From positions 221,575-285,574 of the forward strand of contig CAJUEJ010000001.1 of the NCBI GenBank assembly GCA_910585435.1: a DNA stretch of 64,000 bases, in the 5' to 3' direction. A program made the position numbers and the translations under genes. Of the stretch, positions 1 to 8,897 are shown piece after piece; position 1 is the stretch's first letter, and every line of letters starts with the position of its first letter. The DNA comes from an uncultured Hungatella sp. (lineage in GTDB: Bacteria; Bacillota; Clostridia; Lachnospirales; Lachnospiraceae). The notes under the pieces were generated by a model that worked only from the letters and a program-made list of their open reading frames with translations, searched no databases and had not been told where the DNA came from.

Positions 1-534
1 CATTAAAATAACAGGACGGAAAATGCCATAAGTCAATGGGGCCAGAATCCTGTCAGACTGCCTTACCAAAATCGGACGTTTCAATGGGCGTTCCTCCAGC
101 CACGTTTCTACATAATGGTTGTGGACAGGTAAAGCTGTCCGAAATTCAAGCAGACAACGCAAATAAGATATTATGAAAAACAATGCCATAAGTATGCTTC
201 CTGCACACCATACAATAAACCACATGGAAACAGATGATGAAATATCCGCTGACGGCTGCACGGCCTTCTGTGTTATAACAAACAGCCCCTGCATAGCGGG
301 AATGTTGTAATCTGTTCCGACCTCTGGCAATGCTGTAGAAGACATGCTATGAGTTACCAACGTATAAATACTGAACATTGACGGAATCGAAAACGGGATA
401 AGCAGTCTTACCATCACCAATTCCCATAAAACAAGAAAAGTCTTTTTCGGCAGTTTATTGACTGCCACCCCACGGATAATCACTACCGCAGCAATGAAAG
501 CAGCCCCCGAAAAGCTCATTTGCAGTAAATTCAT
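1..534 (-). CDS. BlaR1-type M56 family membrane sensor/peptidase, N-terminal part (runs off left edge)
   Basis: Reading the minus strand from an ATG at 534 gives 178 codons without a stop to the window edge. The product starts MNLLQMSFSGAAFIAAVVII and shows alternating membrane segments, then a soluble stretch (LEERPLKRPILVRQSDRI) and LTYGIFRPVILM, which is typical of the region just before the zinc HEXXH site in BlaR1/MecR1 antirepressors. It lies 10 bases downstream of a BlaI-type repressor gene on the same strand, the classical pairing in which the sensor relieves repression when cell-wall stress or a beta-lactam is detected. The catalytic motif lies beyond the edge and is not seen. The target regulon (beta-lactamase or another gene) is also outside the window. 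Confidence 0.82.
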   Translation of the reverse strand, partial: MNLLQMSFSGAAFIAAVVIIRGVAVNKLPKKTFLVLWELVMVRLLIPFSIPSMFSIYTLVTHSMSSTALPEVGTDYNIPAMQGLFVITQKAVQPSADISSSVSMWFIVWCAGSILMALFFIISYLRCLLEFRTALPVHNHYVETWLEERPLKRPILVRQSDRILAPLTYGIFRPVILM

Positions 535-544
535 CTACACCACC

Positions 545-904
545 TCATTCCAAATCCTCCACAAGCTGCTTGAGCTTCTGAATCTGCTCAGCAGAAAGCT
601 TTTTCCTGCCTAACAGGGCTGCAAACAGCTTATCAACAGAACCATCATAAATCTTGTCAACCAATTCTTTTGTTTCCGCTTCCTGTACTTCTTCTTTGGG
701 AATAAGGGCATGGCACATGAAATTCGGTTCGGAACGCTCAATCGCCCCTTTTTTGATACACCTTTTTATCAGTGTGTACGTAGTATTCATGTTCCAGCCA
801 ATTTCTTTTTTCAGAACATCGGATATGTGTTTGGCAGTGGTGTCGCCCTCACTCCAAAGCACACACATTACTTTCAATTCTGAATCAAAAAGTTTAATAT
901 CCAT
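545..904 (-). CDS. BlaI/MecI/CopY family transcriptional repressor
   Basis: This 119-residue protein has the usual length and layout of BlaI/MecI: an N-terminal winged helix (FDSELKVMCVLWSEGDTTAKHISDVLKK, then NMNTTYTLIKRCIKKGAIERSE) and a C-terminal dimerisation helix region (LVDKIYDGSVDKLFAALLGRK...LEDLE). Proteins of this family dimerise on TACTACA-like palindromes and are cleaved when the partner sensor is activated. The partner blaR1-like gene follows at 534. A perfect 14-bp palindrome at 981-994 upstream of the start is a plausible autoregulatory operator. The start ATG at 904 follows a purine-rich stretch (ggaaggggg). Confidence 0.9.
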   Translation of the reverse strand: MDIKLFDSELKVMCVLWSEGDTTAKHISDVLKKEIGWNMNTTYTLIKRCIKKGAIERSEPNFMCHALIPKEEVQEAETKELVDKIYDGSVDKLFAALLGRKKLSAEQIQKLKQLVEDLE

Positions 905-980
905 TTTTCTCCCCCTTCCTATAAGACCACAGTAGTTTCTGCCTGGTTATACATTACACCTTTCTTGCTGGGCTGTCAAT

Positions 981-994
981 ACTACTGCAGTAGT
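981..994. promoter_or_regulatory. Probable BlaI operator (palindrome ACTACTGCAGTAGT)
   Basis: The 14-bp sequence is its own reverse complement and resembles the TACTACA/TGTAGTA dyads bound by BlaI/MecI repressors. It lies 77 bp upstream of the repressor start on the minus strand. A lone half-site (CAGTAGT) lies nearer the gene at about 930-936. That this is the autoregulatory site is inference from position and symmetry. Confidence 0.65.
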
Positions 995-1133
995 GTTAAA
1001 GAAAAATTCATAATTTTTATGTCGGGGATAAAGCGTAATACTATGGGACAGACATTCAAAAATAAAATAGTATTCTTTCAGGAAATATGATAGACTAAGA
1101 CAAATAGTTTCAATGGAAAAGAGGTAAGACGGG

Positions 1134-2594
1134 ATGAAGCAGGAGAGACAAATCTCTCTTCCGGCAGTATTTCTGGAGAGAATGAAAAGGCTTTTAGGGG
1201 AGGAGTATCCGGTATTTCTGGACAGCTATGAAAAAGAACGGGTTCAGGGGCTCCGCTTAAACCCATTAAAATGGGGGCCAGAAACCCCGGGGCAGGAATG
1301 GGATGCATATGAGGCTGAAATAAAGAAAAAATTTGGCCTCAGGAAGATTTTGTGGGCAAAGGATGGTTATTATTATGAAGCAGATACAAGGCCTGGGAGG
1401 CATCCGCTTCATGAGGCTGGCGCCTACTATATCCAGGAGCCCAGCGCCATGGCGGCGGCAGCGCTTTTAAGCCCTGAGCCGGGAGAGATCGTTTTGGATC
1501 TGTGCGCTGCTCCCGGGGGAAAGACCACGCAGCTTGCCGGCCTTATGAAGCAGGCAGGCCTGCTGGTAAGCAATGAGATTCATCCGGCCAGAGCCAGGAT
1601 CCTGTCTCAGAATGTGGAGAGGATGGGCATCCGAAACGGGGTGGTGACAAACGAGGATCCCGAAACCCTGCTTGCGCATTTTCCTGAATTTTTTCATAAG
1701 ATTCTGGTGGATGCGCCCTGCTCCGGGGAGGGGATGTTCCGGAAAGATGATAAGGCCCGCCAGGAGTGGAGCCCTGAAAATGTAAGCCTCTGTGCCCGGC
1801 GCCAGGGCGAGATCCTTGACTGCGCCGCCGGGATGCTAAAAGGCGGAGGAAGGCTGGTTTACTCTACCTGTACCTTCTCGCCGGAAGAAAACGAGGGGAG
1901 TGTCCAGGGCTTTTTAAAACGCCATGAAGAGTTTGAGCTGGAGGAAGTAGTTCCGGAAGGTTTCTCTGGCTTCGGCCATGGGCAGCCGGAGTGGATAGAG
2001 GGCGGCATGCCGGAGCTGTCAAAGACTTTCCGCATCTGGCCCCACAGGACAGAGGGGGAGGGACATTTTCTTGCGGTATTAAAAAAATCTTCCGAAAAAG
2101 AGAAAGAACCAGAAAAGGAGCGGCACAAGAGGAGAAAAACACCGGATGAGTGGGAAAAATGGTGCCGGTTTGCCCAAACAGAGCTTTCCCTGTCTTTGGA
2201 AGACCAGTGCCGAAAGGCCGGGTATCCGGTTATGTTCGGAGATCAGCTTTATCTGGTTCCTTCCCAGATGAAGGATATGAAGGGGCTGAAAATCCTCAGG
2301 CCGGGATTGCATCTGGGGGAATATAAAAAGAACCGTTTTGAGCCGTCCCACAGCCTGGCGCTGTATTTGAAAAAGGAGCAGGCAAGACAGTGGGTCTGTC
2401 TGGACGCAGACGGGCCTCTGATTCAGAAATATTTAAGGGGGGAGGCCATAGACCGGGGCAGCCTGGAAGGGGCGCCTGCCGCCCTTTCTGAAAAAGGGTG
2501 GGTTCTTATGCTGGCGGACCATGTTTCTGTGGGATGGGCAAAGCTGGCAGGGAACACCCTGAAAAATCATTATCCCAAAGGACTTCGCATATAG
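1134..2594 (+). CDS. RsmF/RsmB-NOP2 type rRNA cytosine-C5 methyltransferase
   Basis: This 486-residue class I SAM-dependent RNA m5C methyltransferase carries the family motifs: SAM-binding LDLCAAPGGKTTQL (121-134), motif IV DAPCSGEGMFRKD (193-205, C196) and motif VI with the catalytic cysteine, STCTF (C246). The C-terminal ~180 residues match the RsmF/YebU arrangement (a PUA-like part with HLGEYKKNRFEPSHSLAL), and total length fits RsmF (about 480). The enzyme would methylate a cytosine in 16S rRNA; the exact position cannot be read from sequence. The ATG at 1134 follows GAGGT and looks right. It is followed by a convergent pseudouridine synthase gene. Confidence 0.9.
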   Translation: MKQERQISLPAVFLERMKRLLGEEYPVFLDSYEKERVQGLRLNPLKWGPETPGQEWDAYEAEIKKKFGLRKILWAKDGYYYEADTRPGRHPLHEAGAYYIQEPSAMAAAALLSPEPGEIVLDLCAAPGGKTTQLAGLMKQAGLLVSNEIHPARARILSQNVERMGIRNGVVTNEDPETLLAHFPEFFHKILVDAPCSGEGMFRKDDKARQEWSPENVSLCARRQGEILDCAAGMLKGGGRLVYSTCTFSPEENEGSVQGFLKRHEEFELEEVVPEGFSGFGHGQPEWIEGGMPELSKTFRIWPHRTEGEGHFLAVLKKSSEKEKEPEKERHKRRKTPDEWEKWCRFAQTELSLSLEDQCRKAGYPVMFGDQLYLVPSQMKDMKGLKILRPGLHLGEYKKNRFEPSHSLALYLKKEQARQWVCLDADGPLIQKYLRGEAIDRGSLEGAPAALSEKGWVLMLADHVSVGWAKLAGNTLKNHYPKGLRI

Positions 2595-2652
2595 GAAAAT
2601 GAAATAAGCAGGGAATGTTGAAATAGAAGGTACTTGGGACTGAGGAGCTTTT

Positions 2653-3555
2653 TTATGTCTCGGAGCCCGGGAAGATAAATTCCATATCTCCTGGAAAAGC
2701 TGCCTCAAATACCATCTGTTGTCCGCTGACAGGATGCTTAAACGCCAGGCGGCGGGAGTGAAGGGCCTGTCTGCCTATAAAACGATAATCCGGATTGTAA
2801 AGGAAATCCCCCAAAAGCGGATGGCCCACATATTTCATATGAACCCGAATCTGATGGGTTCTGCCGGTCTCCAGAGTCAAAGAGACCAGGGAGCAGTCGA
2901 TTGTGGGATTATAGGAAATTAGATGATAATGGGTGCAGGCTTTTTCTCCCCGTATGGGATCCACGATGCGCATGATGGCAGAGCCGTCCGCCCGGGCAAT
3001 GGGGGCGTCGATACAGCCTTCCCTGTCCGGCATTCCGGAAACCACAGCCAGATATTCCCGGTGTATCTGCCGGTTTTTTACCATTTCGGATAAAACGGCG
3101 CTGCTGAGCCCATGCCGTGCGACGATCAAAAGCCCAGTGGTATCCCGGTCCAGCCGGTTTACGACCCGGTAAACAAAAGGCTCTCCTTTCTGACGGAAAT
3201 AATATGCCAGGCCGTTGGCCAGCGTATTTTCATAGTGTCCCTGGGAAGGATGGACAGGCAGTCCTGCAGGCTTATTGATTACCAGAATATCTTCGTCCTC
3301 ATAGACGATATCCAAATCCATGGCAGTGGGAACAATGGTTCCAGAATTCTCTGTTTCCTCCAGCCGGACTTCCAAAGTCTCGTTTTCTTTAAGCACCCGG
3401 TTGGAACAGACCCTTTCCCCGCCGATGGACAGGCCCATGGGAGCCTGCTTCAGGCGGATGAGCAGATGCTTCGAATATCCCTTCTTTTTTAAAAACTGTT
3501 CAACTGTTTGAGAAATATCCCGGGTTGTGATATGATAAGTAAGTAATTTTTTCAT
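2653..3555 (-). CDS. RluA family 23S/tRNA pseudouridine synthase
   Basis: This 300-residue protein has an N-terminal S4-like RNA-binding segment (about 12-66) and an RluA catalytic domain. The key motif is NRLDRDTTGLL with catalytic Asp136 (R-L-D). Further family motifs are VINKPAGLPVHPS (about 92-104), ETGRTHQIRVHM and HPLLGDFLY. It isomerises uridine to pseudouridine in rRNA or tRNA; which RluA-like specificity it has is not decidable here. The gene is convergent with the upstream methyltransferase. No strong ribosome site is visible before the ATG at 3555. Confidence 0.9.
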   Translation of the reverse strand: MKKLLTYHITTRDISQTVEQFLKKKGYSKHLLIRLKQAPMGLSIGGERVCSNRVLKENETLEVRLEETENSGTIVPTAMDLDIVYEDEDILVINKPAGLPVHPSQGHYENTLANGLAYYFRQKGEPFVYRVVNRLDRDTTGLLIVARHGLSSAVLSEMVKNRQIHREYLAVVSGMPDREGCIDAPIARADGSAIMRIVDPIRGEKACTHYHLISYNPTIDCSLVSLTLETGRTHQIRVHMKYVGHPLLGDFLYNPDYRFIGRQALHSRRLAFKHPVSGQQMVFEAAFPGDMEFIFPGSET

Positions 3556-3641
3556 AGGAAGATTCTATCATGGAAGAACCGCATTGACAAGAGCATACAA
3601 GATGATAAAATATACAGTAAATCCAGAGGAGAGGATGTAAG

Positions 3642-6600
3642 ATGGAAAGACAAATGGCGTTTCACATTTTGGGACTGAAGGAGACGAAAGATGAGTCCGC
3701 AATCCAGGATGCGTACAGAGGATTGTTAAGGCAGACCAATCCGGAGGATGACCCGGAAGGGTTTAAACGTTTAAGAGAAGCCTATGAGGCGGCCCTCGCC
3801 TGGGCCAGAAAGCCTGAGGAGCAGGAGCAGGGCGAGAAAACAGACATTGACAGATGGATTGACCGGGCAGATCAGGTATACAGGAATATCTGCCTCCGCC
3901 GTCAGCCGGAGGCATGGAAGGAAGTGTTAGAGGATCCCCTCTGTGACGATCTGGACACCTCCCTCCAGGCCAGAGAGGCCATGATGGCCTATCTGATGGA
4001 TCATATTTATCTGCCCAACGCAGTCTGGAAGCTGTTTGACAAGCGGTTTCAGATTGTGGAGGACAGAGAGAATTTAGAGCAGCAGTTCCCAAGAGATTTT
4101 TTAAACTATGTGACGTATTACATTCAGAACGAAGAATTTATCAATTATTCCCTTTTTCAGATCCTGGACCAGGAGGGGATGGATGCGGACGCATATATCC
4201 GCAATTACCTGGGGGTAAAACGCTTGGTCGACCAGGGAGAGATAAAAGAGTGCAGGGAGAAGCTGGAAGCTCTGGAGGCCTTTGGCATCTACCATCCCTA
4301 TCAGGATGTGGAGATGCTGCGGGTACTCTATGCCCTGATGGAGCGCGCCAGATCCGAGATGCCACAGGGGATGACCTTTGAGGAGACGCCTGGAGGAGAA
4401 GAGGCGGTACGGATTATGCAGAATCTTCTGGAGCATTATGGGGAAGACAGCTACGTGCAGCTTCACTGCGGTATGGGCAAATGGACCCTGGGTGAGGAGG
4501 AGGCAGCGGCCGGACTGTGGGAAAAGATTCTGGAGAAGCATCCTTCCCACTATATGGCTAAATTTTACATTGTCCGCTACCTGATGAAGAAGGAAGAGTA
4601 CAGGCAGGCCAAAGAAAAGATGCTGGAGCTTCTTGACATAGACGGCAATGACGAACAGGTCATCGGATACCTTCACACAGCCAATGAAGCCCTGATTAAA
4701 GAGTACGAAGAAAAGCAAAAAGAAGCAGAAAGCCAGAATCAGCACTTAAAGTTTGAGGATGCCGTGGATCTGGCCCGCTGCTACTATCAGAATGAAATGT
4801 GTGAGGAAGCCATCTCCATCCTGGAAAAGCTGAGTCCGGATGAAGAGCAGGAATATGAGTATTCCAATCTTTTCGGCCGGGTCCTTTACCGGGCGGACGC
4901 CTATGACAGGGCCTGCCCCCAGTTAAAAAGGTGGCTTGAGCTGATTCGTCTGACCCCTGAGGATGACGATGAAGAACATAAAAAGAGGAGAAGCAGAGAG
5001 TTTCGGGCCTGCCATATCTTAAGCGGATGCTGCCACGAGATGGGGGACAGAGAGCAGGCTATGGAGTATGTGGAGCAGGCCATCAGGGTGGCGGATAACC
5101 AGGAGGATATGGTATCTGCCATGCAGTATAAAGCCTATATGCTGTTTACCTATGAGGAGTATGAGAAATGTATCGATGGCTGCGACCAGGTAATCGAAAA
5201 AAATGACCGGTATTTCCCGGCGTACTTACAGCGCCAGGAGGCGGCCTACAAGCTGAAAAAGGGACAGCAGGTGGTGGATGATTATTATAATGCCATCAAC
5301 ATATACAACGGGTATTATAAACCCTATCTCCTGGCGGCTCAGACATTTTTCTACCATGATCAATATGAGGATGCCAAAGGGGTTCTGGACAGGGCAAAGG
5401 AAAACGGCGTGGAGTTCTCTGACAATATGAGGCTGTATCAGGTAAAGATCTTAAGAAACCTGGCACAGAAGAAGGAAGACAGGGAATTGCCGTTTACCAT
5501 TATCAGGGAGCTTTTAGATACGGTAAAAAGCCCGGAGACGGATATCGAGGATATTTCCGAGCTGGAGTATGAGCTTGCCCTGCTTTACTGGGACGACGGG
5601 GATCTGGATAAGGCGGTAGAGTATCTGAACCTGGCCATCGAGAAGAATCCGGACAGAATGCAGTACCACATGGTAGGAGGACACATCTATCTGGACAAGA
5701 AGGCGTACAAAAAGGCTTTGGAGGAATACAACATTGCCAGCGCAGAGTACGGTGAGTCCCCCTCCCTCCACTATAACTGCGGCGTATGCCAGGAAGAGCT
5801 GGGGCTTAAGGAGCTGGCGCTGGAGTGCTATAAAAAGGCACTGGAGTACAAGGAAGGCTATCGGGACGCCTGCGAAAAAATTGCCAATTATTACAAAGAA
5901 CGTTACAACAGGCTGTACGATGAGGCGGATTTTGAACTGGCCTTAAACTACATTAACCAGCAGCTTAAGGTGCGGGAAAACTGCTACTACCTGGTAGAGC
6001 GGGGAAGAATCTACATGAGCGCCTACAAGCTTAAGGAGGCTATCAAGGATTTTGAGAAGGCCCTGGAATACGTGGAGAATGACTGGGCTTCCTACAACAA
6101 TATGGGCTGCTGCTACAAATATATGGGCCAGTTTGAGAAGGCGATCCAGTGCCTTTTGAAGGCTGTGGAGTGCATGGGAGAGGATAAAAGCGTCCTGCCC
6201 TACAGCAATATGGCAGACTGCTACGAGGCATTGAAGCAGTATGAAAAAGCCATCCAGTGTTATGAGAAGGATCTGGAGATGTTCCCGGACCGGAAGGTAT
6301 TCCGAAAGGAAATCGGGCTTTTATACCAGTACATGGGGGACTATGAAAATGCCCTGAAATATTTTCAGATGGAGCCGGGGCTGGATGATTACTACGAAAA
6401 TATGGCCAACGTCTATTATCTCCAGGGGAAAAAGAAGCTGGCTATCCAGACGTATGAGGAGGGCATCCGCAAAGCCTCCAAGGAGGACAAGTCCGACCGG
6501 TTCAGCGATCTGGCTTACTTCTACAGACATATTTTAAGGGAGACGAAAAAGGCGGAGTATTATTATAAGAAAGCCCTTGCCGTGGCGACCAATGACGATG

Positions 6601-7034
6601 ACCGCCATGAGCTGGAGTGGAAGCTGGCTGCCCTTTATTTTACCATGGGAAAGCGGGACAATGCCAGGCTGTTTGCCAGAAAATCCCTGGAACATTTCAA
6701 TAAGGCAGGCAATGGCACGGAGGAAAATTATCTGAATTACCTTCAGTACCGTCCGGCCAGGCTTATGCGGTTTGGATGGATTTATATCTGCCTGGGGGAG
6801 ACCCAGAAAGGGCTTTCTTTGTTCCGCCAGATGACGGAGTGCCACCGCTGCCGTCACTGCCGCCACAGAGAGTGTTTTGAAGCCTATCAGTATCTGGGAA
6901 GATATTATGAAACCACAGGCGATTATGAACAGGCCCTGGAATATTATGAGAAAGCTTACGCAGCCAATGATCAGGATCTGGTATCTGCTGTTTCTATTGA
7001 GAAAGTAAAGGAACTGATGCGTAAAAAGAGATAA
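3642..7034 (+). CDS. Giant TPR protein with degenerate N-terminal J-domain
   Basis: This is an 1130-residue soluble protein. Residues 1-52 look like a DnaJ J-domain (ILGLKETKDESAIQDAYRGLL, then EGFKRLREAYEAAL), but the essential HPD loop reads NPE (QTNPEDDPEGF). The rest is a long array of tetratricopeptide repeats, for example DLDKAVEYLNLAIEKNP and GQFEKAIQCLLKAVE. Near the C-terminus is a compact cysteine/histidine cluster (CHRCRHCRHREC, encoded about 6841-6876) that could bind metal. There is no signal peptide or membrane segment. It directly precedes an HscC-like Hsp70 gene, so a co-chaperone or client-recruiting scaffold role is plausible inference. The start follows AGAGGAGAGG. Confidence 0.88.
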   Translation: MERQMAFHILGLKETKDESAIQDAYRGLLRQTNPEDDPEGFKRLREAYEAALAWARKPEEQEQGEKTDIDRWIDRADQVYRNICLRRQPEAWKEVLEDPLCDDLDTSLQAREAMMAYLMDHIYLPNAVWKLFDKRFQIVEDRENLEQQFPRDFLNYVTYYIQNEEFINYSLFQILDQEGMDADAYIRNYLGVKRLVDQGEIKECREKLEALEAFGIYHPYQDVEMLRVLYALMERARSEMPQGMTFEETPGGEEAVRIMQNLLEHYGEDSYVQLHCGMGKWTLGEEEAAAGLWEKILEKHPSHYMAKFYIVRYLMKKEEYRQAKEKMLELLDIDGNDEQVIGYLHTANEALIKEYEEKQKEAESQNQHLKFEDAVDLARCYYQNEMCEEAISILEKLSPDEEQEYEYSNLFGRVLYRADAYDRACPQLKRWLELIRLTPEDDDEEHKKRRSREFRACHILSGCCHEMGDREQAMEYVEQAIRVADNQEDMVSAMQYKAYMLFTYEEYEKCIDGCDQVIEKNDRYFPAYLQRQEAAYKLKKGQQVVDDYYNAINIYNGYYKPYLLAAQTFFYHDQYEDAKGVLDRAKENGVEFSDNMRLYQVKILRNLAQKKEDRELPFTIIRELLDTVKSPETDIEDISELEYELALLYWDDGDLDKAVEYLNLAIEKNPDRMQYHMVGGHIYLDKKAYKKALEEYNIASAEYGESPSLHYNCGVCQEELGLKELALECYKKALEYKEGYRDACEKIANYYKERYNRLYDEADFELALNYINQQLKVRENCYYLVERGRIYMSAYKLKEAIKDFEKALEYVENDWASYNNMGCCYKYMGQFEKAIQCLLKAVECMGEDKSVLPYSNMADCYEALKQYEKAIQCYEKDLEMFPDRKVFRKEIGLLYQYMGDYENALKYFQMEPGLDDYYENMANVYYLQGKKKLAIQTYEEGIRKASKEDKSDRFSDLAYFYRHILRETKKAEYYYKKALAVATNDDDRHELEWKLAALYFTMGKRDNARLFARKSLEHFNKAGNGTEENYLNYLQYRPARLMRFGWIYICLGETQKGLSLFRQMTECHRCRHCRHRECFEAYQYLGRYYETTGDYEQALEYYEKAYAANDQDLVSAVSIEKVKELMRKKR

Positions 7035-7197
7035 AAGGATCATAACGCACAAACGATTGCAGGGAAAACAGCTGTGGAGCGCCCCGGCCGGGGGAAGAAC
7101 AGAAATGAAAGACAGAATATGTACGATCGGAATCTGACAGAATCATGTATTGAGAGAGTTCGGGCGTACAGGGATGAATTCGGAGGAATGTATATAT

Positions 7198-8886
7198 ATG
7201 ATTATCGGAATTGATTTGGGTACGACCAACAGCCTGGTGGCGTATTTTACAGAAGATGGACCTGAGATTATTCCTAACAGGCTGGGAAAGCATCTGACCC
7301 CCTCCGTAGTCAGCATCGATGAGGAGGAGCAGATTTATGTAGGGGAGCTGGCTGCAGAGCGGATGCTTCTGTATCCGGAAAGCGCCGCCAGCGTGTTTAA
7401 ACGGGATATGGGAAGCAAAAAGCAGTTTAAGCTGCTTCACAAGACATTCCTGGCTGAAGAACTGTCAGCCCTGGTGCTTCGCGCCCTGAAAGAGGATGCA
7501 GAAAGCTTTCTGGGGGAAGAGGTGACAGAGGCTGTGATCAGTGTCCCGGCCTATTTTAACGATGCCAGGAGACGGGCTACCAAGCGGGCCGGGGAGCTGG
7601 CAGGCCTTAAGGTGGAGCGGATCATCAGTGAGCCTACGGCGGCTGCCATTGCCTACGGACTGTATCAGAGCAAGGAACGGGCCAGATTCCTGGTATTTGA
7701 CTTAGGCGGCGGCACCTTTGACGTGTCCATACTGGAGCTTTACGATACGATTCTGGAAGTGCGGGCAGTGGCCGGAGACAATTTCCTGGGAGGAGAGGAT
7801 TTTACGGCTGTTATAGAGAATATGTTCTTTGAAAAGCACAGGAAGCTGGACAGGCTGTCTCTCAGCGAAAAGAACCTGCGCCATATCCACAAACAGGCGG
7901 AGCAGTGCAAGCTGGGATTTTCAGAGAAACGGGTGTCTGCTATGCGTTGCAAGATAGGGGATGAGGTCTATGAGATGGAAGTGGAGCTTCCCAAGTATGA
8001 AGAAGCCTGCGAGGAGCTGCTGGAGCGGATCCGCAAACCGGTAAAAAGAAGCCTGGCTGATGCCCATATCCGGCTGGCGGATATTGACAAGGTAGTCCTG
8101 GTGGGAGGGGCCACAAAAAGCCCGGTTGTGCGGCGGTTTGTAAGCAAGCTGTTTAAGATGCTGCCGGATACCAACATCAATCCGGATGAGGCGGTGGCCC
8201 TGGGAGCCGCTATCCAGGGAGCGATGAAGGAGCGGAAGGATGCTATCAAAGAGGTGATTCTCACGGACGTGTGTCCCTTTACCCTGGGAACCGAGGTGGT
8301 GAGAGAGTGGGAGAACCACCAGTTTGAGCAAGGGGTGTTCTGCCCCATTATTGATCGGAATACGGTGATTCCTGCCAGCCGGACGGAGCGTCTTTATACG
8401 GTGAGGGATAATCAGAATAAGATACGGGTCAATGTCCTCCAGGGGGAGAGCCGGTTTGCGGCCAATAACCTGTCCCTGGGAGAGCTGCTGATCGAGATCC
8501 CTGCGGCCAAGGCAGGGGAGGAAGCGGTGGATGTGACCTATACGTATGATATTAACTCTATTCTGGAGGTTGAGGTCAAGGTTGTGTCCACGGAGAAGGT
8601 GATGAAGAAGGTGTTTTTAGGACAGGATGTGGATATGACAGAGGAGGAGATTGAGGAGAGGCTTAAAACCCTTTCTTACCTGAAGATCCATCCCAGAGAC
8701 AGGGAGGAGAATAAATATCTTCTGCTTCGGGGGGAGAGAGTGTACGAGGAGAGCCTGGGAGACGACAGGCTGTTTGTGGAGACGGCTATCAGGAAGTTTG
8801 AGAAGGCGTTAAACACCTATGATCAGGGGATTATCGAGGAGGCCAAGACAGAGTTTAAGAAGTTTTTGGAGATGATGGAGGAGTAA
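7198..8886 (+). CDS. HscC-like Hsp70 chaperone
   Basis: This 562-residue Hsp70 has the nucleotide-binding signatures GIDLGTTNSLVAYF at the N-terminus, FDLGGGTFDVSIL, and VVLVGGATKSPVVRRF, then a substrate-binding beta domain and a short helical tail. It is shorter than DnaK (about 610-640), closer to HscC (about 555), and lacks DnaK's long acidic lid end. I start it at ATG 7198, which begins exactly at the conserved MIIGIDLGTTNS and follows GGAGG at 7182-7186; the longer reading from 7150 is less likely. It follows the J-like TPR gene in the same direction, suggesting a dedicated chaperone pair separate from the main DnaK. Confidence 0.92.
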   Translation: MIIGIDLGTTNSLVAYFTEDGPEIIPNRLGKHLTPSVVSIDEEEQIYVGELAAERMLLYPESAASVFKRDMGSKKQFKLLHKTFLAEELSALVLRALKEDAESFLGEEVTEAVISVPAYFNDARRRATKRAGELAGLKVERIISEPTAAAIAYGLYQSKERARFLVFDLGGGTFDVSILELYDTILEVRAVAGDNFLGGEDFTAVIENMFFEKHRKLDRLSLSEKNLRHIHKQAEQCKLGFSEKRVSAMRCKIGDEVYEMEVELPKYEEACEELLERIRKPVKRSLADAHIRLADIDKVVLVGGATKSPVVRRFVSKLFKMLPDTNINPDEAVALGAAIQGAMKERKDAIKEVILTDVCPFTLGTEVVREWENHQFEQGVFCPIIDRNTVIPASRTERLYTVRDNQNKIRVNVLQGESRFAANNLSLGELLIEIPAAKAGEEAVDVTYTYDINSILEVEVKVVSTEKVMKKVFLGQDVDMTEEEIEERLKTLSYLKIHPRDREENKYLLLRGERVYEESLGDDRLFVETAIRKFEKALNTYDQGIIEEAKTEFKKFLEMMEE

Positions 8887-8897
8887 GAGCGGTTTTG

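Noticed and set aside
3763..4745. Long minus-strand open frames inside the TPR gene
   Set aside because: They lie opposite a well-supported coding frame and have no domain or ribosome-site support.
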